NCBI GenBank assembly: GCA_963715055.1
Contig: CAVQRB010000018.1
Coordinates: forward strand, 124,001-188,000
Source: CAVQRB01 sp963715055
GTDB lineage: Bacteria; Pseudomonadota; Alphaproteobacteria; Rhodobacterales; Rhodobacteraceae
Direction: 5' to 3'
DNA: 64,000 bases
The notes below the pieces were generated by a model that saw only the letters and a program-made list of their open reading frames with translations, did not search any database and was not told where the DNA came from. Below, piece after piece: positions 63,878 through 64,000 of this stretch. Numbering within the stretch: the stretch's first letter is position 1; each line of letters begins with the position of its first letter. Both the position numbers and the translations under genes were made by a program.

Positions 63878-64000
63878 ATGACCATCACCTGCCAGGAAAA
63901 CGACGCCACGCGGATCGCCGGGATCACCGTTTCCGGCCATGTCACGCGTGCGGATTGCGACTTCAGGCCTGCATCGACCGCCACGGCACGATCAAACGCA
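63878..64000 (+). CDS. STAS/SpoIIAA-like protein, N-terminal fragment (cut by window edge)
   Basis: The ATG at 63878 follows AGGAGG. The visible residues start MTITCQENDATRIAGITVSG, then HVTRAD, similar to SpoIIAA-like (PF11964-type) proteins. Near 63960 the expected continuation (IDRHGTIK) appears in a different frame from the start, so a frameshift or small deletion may exist. Only 41 codons are available, so the call is tentative. Confidence 0.45.
   Translation, partial: MTITCQENDATRIAGITVSGHVTRADCDFRPASTATARSNA

Overview
The window is high-GC, densely packed bacterial chromosome. Its gene content and style point to an alphaproteobacterium of the Rhodobacteraceae (marine Roseobacter group). 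The pointers are a bacterial ALDH16-type double aldehyde dehydrogenase, DUF3035/BamF-like and DUF3576 lipoproteins, an SDHAF4-type DUF1674 protein, HspQ, GcvT-fused dimethylglycine/sarcosine dehydrogenases, several LysE/RhtB exporters and a Roseobacter-like porin leader. This is inferred from protein families; the species cannot be named from the sequence alone. No rRNA, tRNA, CRISPR array, prophage or insertion sequence was found.

Layout. 1-16.4 kb: the 3' end of an ALDH16 gene, then a leftward run with heparinase-like protein, purH, lspA, a BamF-like lipoprotein and an active/inactive pair of M16 peptidases. rsmB, a DUF1674 gene and dapB follow, then the rightward genes rbfA, a phosphodiester glycosidase, truB, a frameshifted membrane gene, a DUF1643 gene, an acidic membrane-anchored protein and rpsO with a clear terminator. 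16.4-19.9 kb: a LysE exporter and a small K+-channel-like protein sit between rpsO and pnp; pnp has a structured leader and a strong terminator. 20-23.9 kb: a surface-glycan patch with a decayed RgpF-like gene, a GT8 glycosyltransferase and a capsule-synthesis (PF05159-type) gene, the last coupled by a 4-nt overlap to a peroxiredoxin gene. 24-26.9 kb: aldehyde dehydrogenase, a second LysE exporter behind two palindromes, and an RluA-type pseudouridine synthase.

27-34.4 kb holds the most coherent accessory unit: six tightly packed leftward genes, in transcription order an XRE-cupin regulator, a LysE exporter, a GFA-family protein, a FAD/GcvT dehydrogenase, a BHMT-like homocysteine methyltransferase and a second FAD/GcvT dehydrogenase. 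It reads as a self-regulated pathway for stripping methyl groups from betaine-type compounds into homocysteine and folate, with a possible formaldehyde safety valve. Repeated TGTGAAAA-type half-sites lie directly upstream of the regulator.

34.4-48.3 kb: free-methionine-sulfoxide reductase, thiolase, an RsbV/RsbW-like partner-switch pair, gamma-glutamyltransferase, hspQ, an AEC transporter, a lytic-transglycosylase-like lipoprotein, lolA, ftsK, a dapC-like aminotransferase, an amidase and a UbiH-family hydroxylase. 48.3-64 kb: Trm112-like and LON-domain proteins, a thioredoxin-TPR protein (CnoX type), exonuclease III, a CenR-type response regulator, ribA, a YkuD-like protein, a YggS-type PLP protein, a porin gene broken by many indels, a DUF3576 lipoprotein, leuS-lptE-holA, a glutathione S-transferase, a BaiN-like flavoprotein, an MscS channel, an HNH protein and the start of a STAS-like gene.

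Three genes carry apparent frame disruptions (13.9-14.4, 20.0-21.0 and 54.3-55.4 kb). Whether these are real or sequencing errors cannot be decided from the sequence alone.
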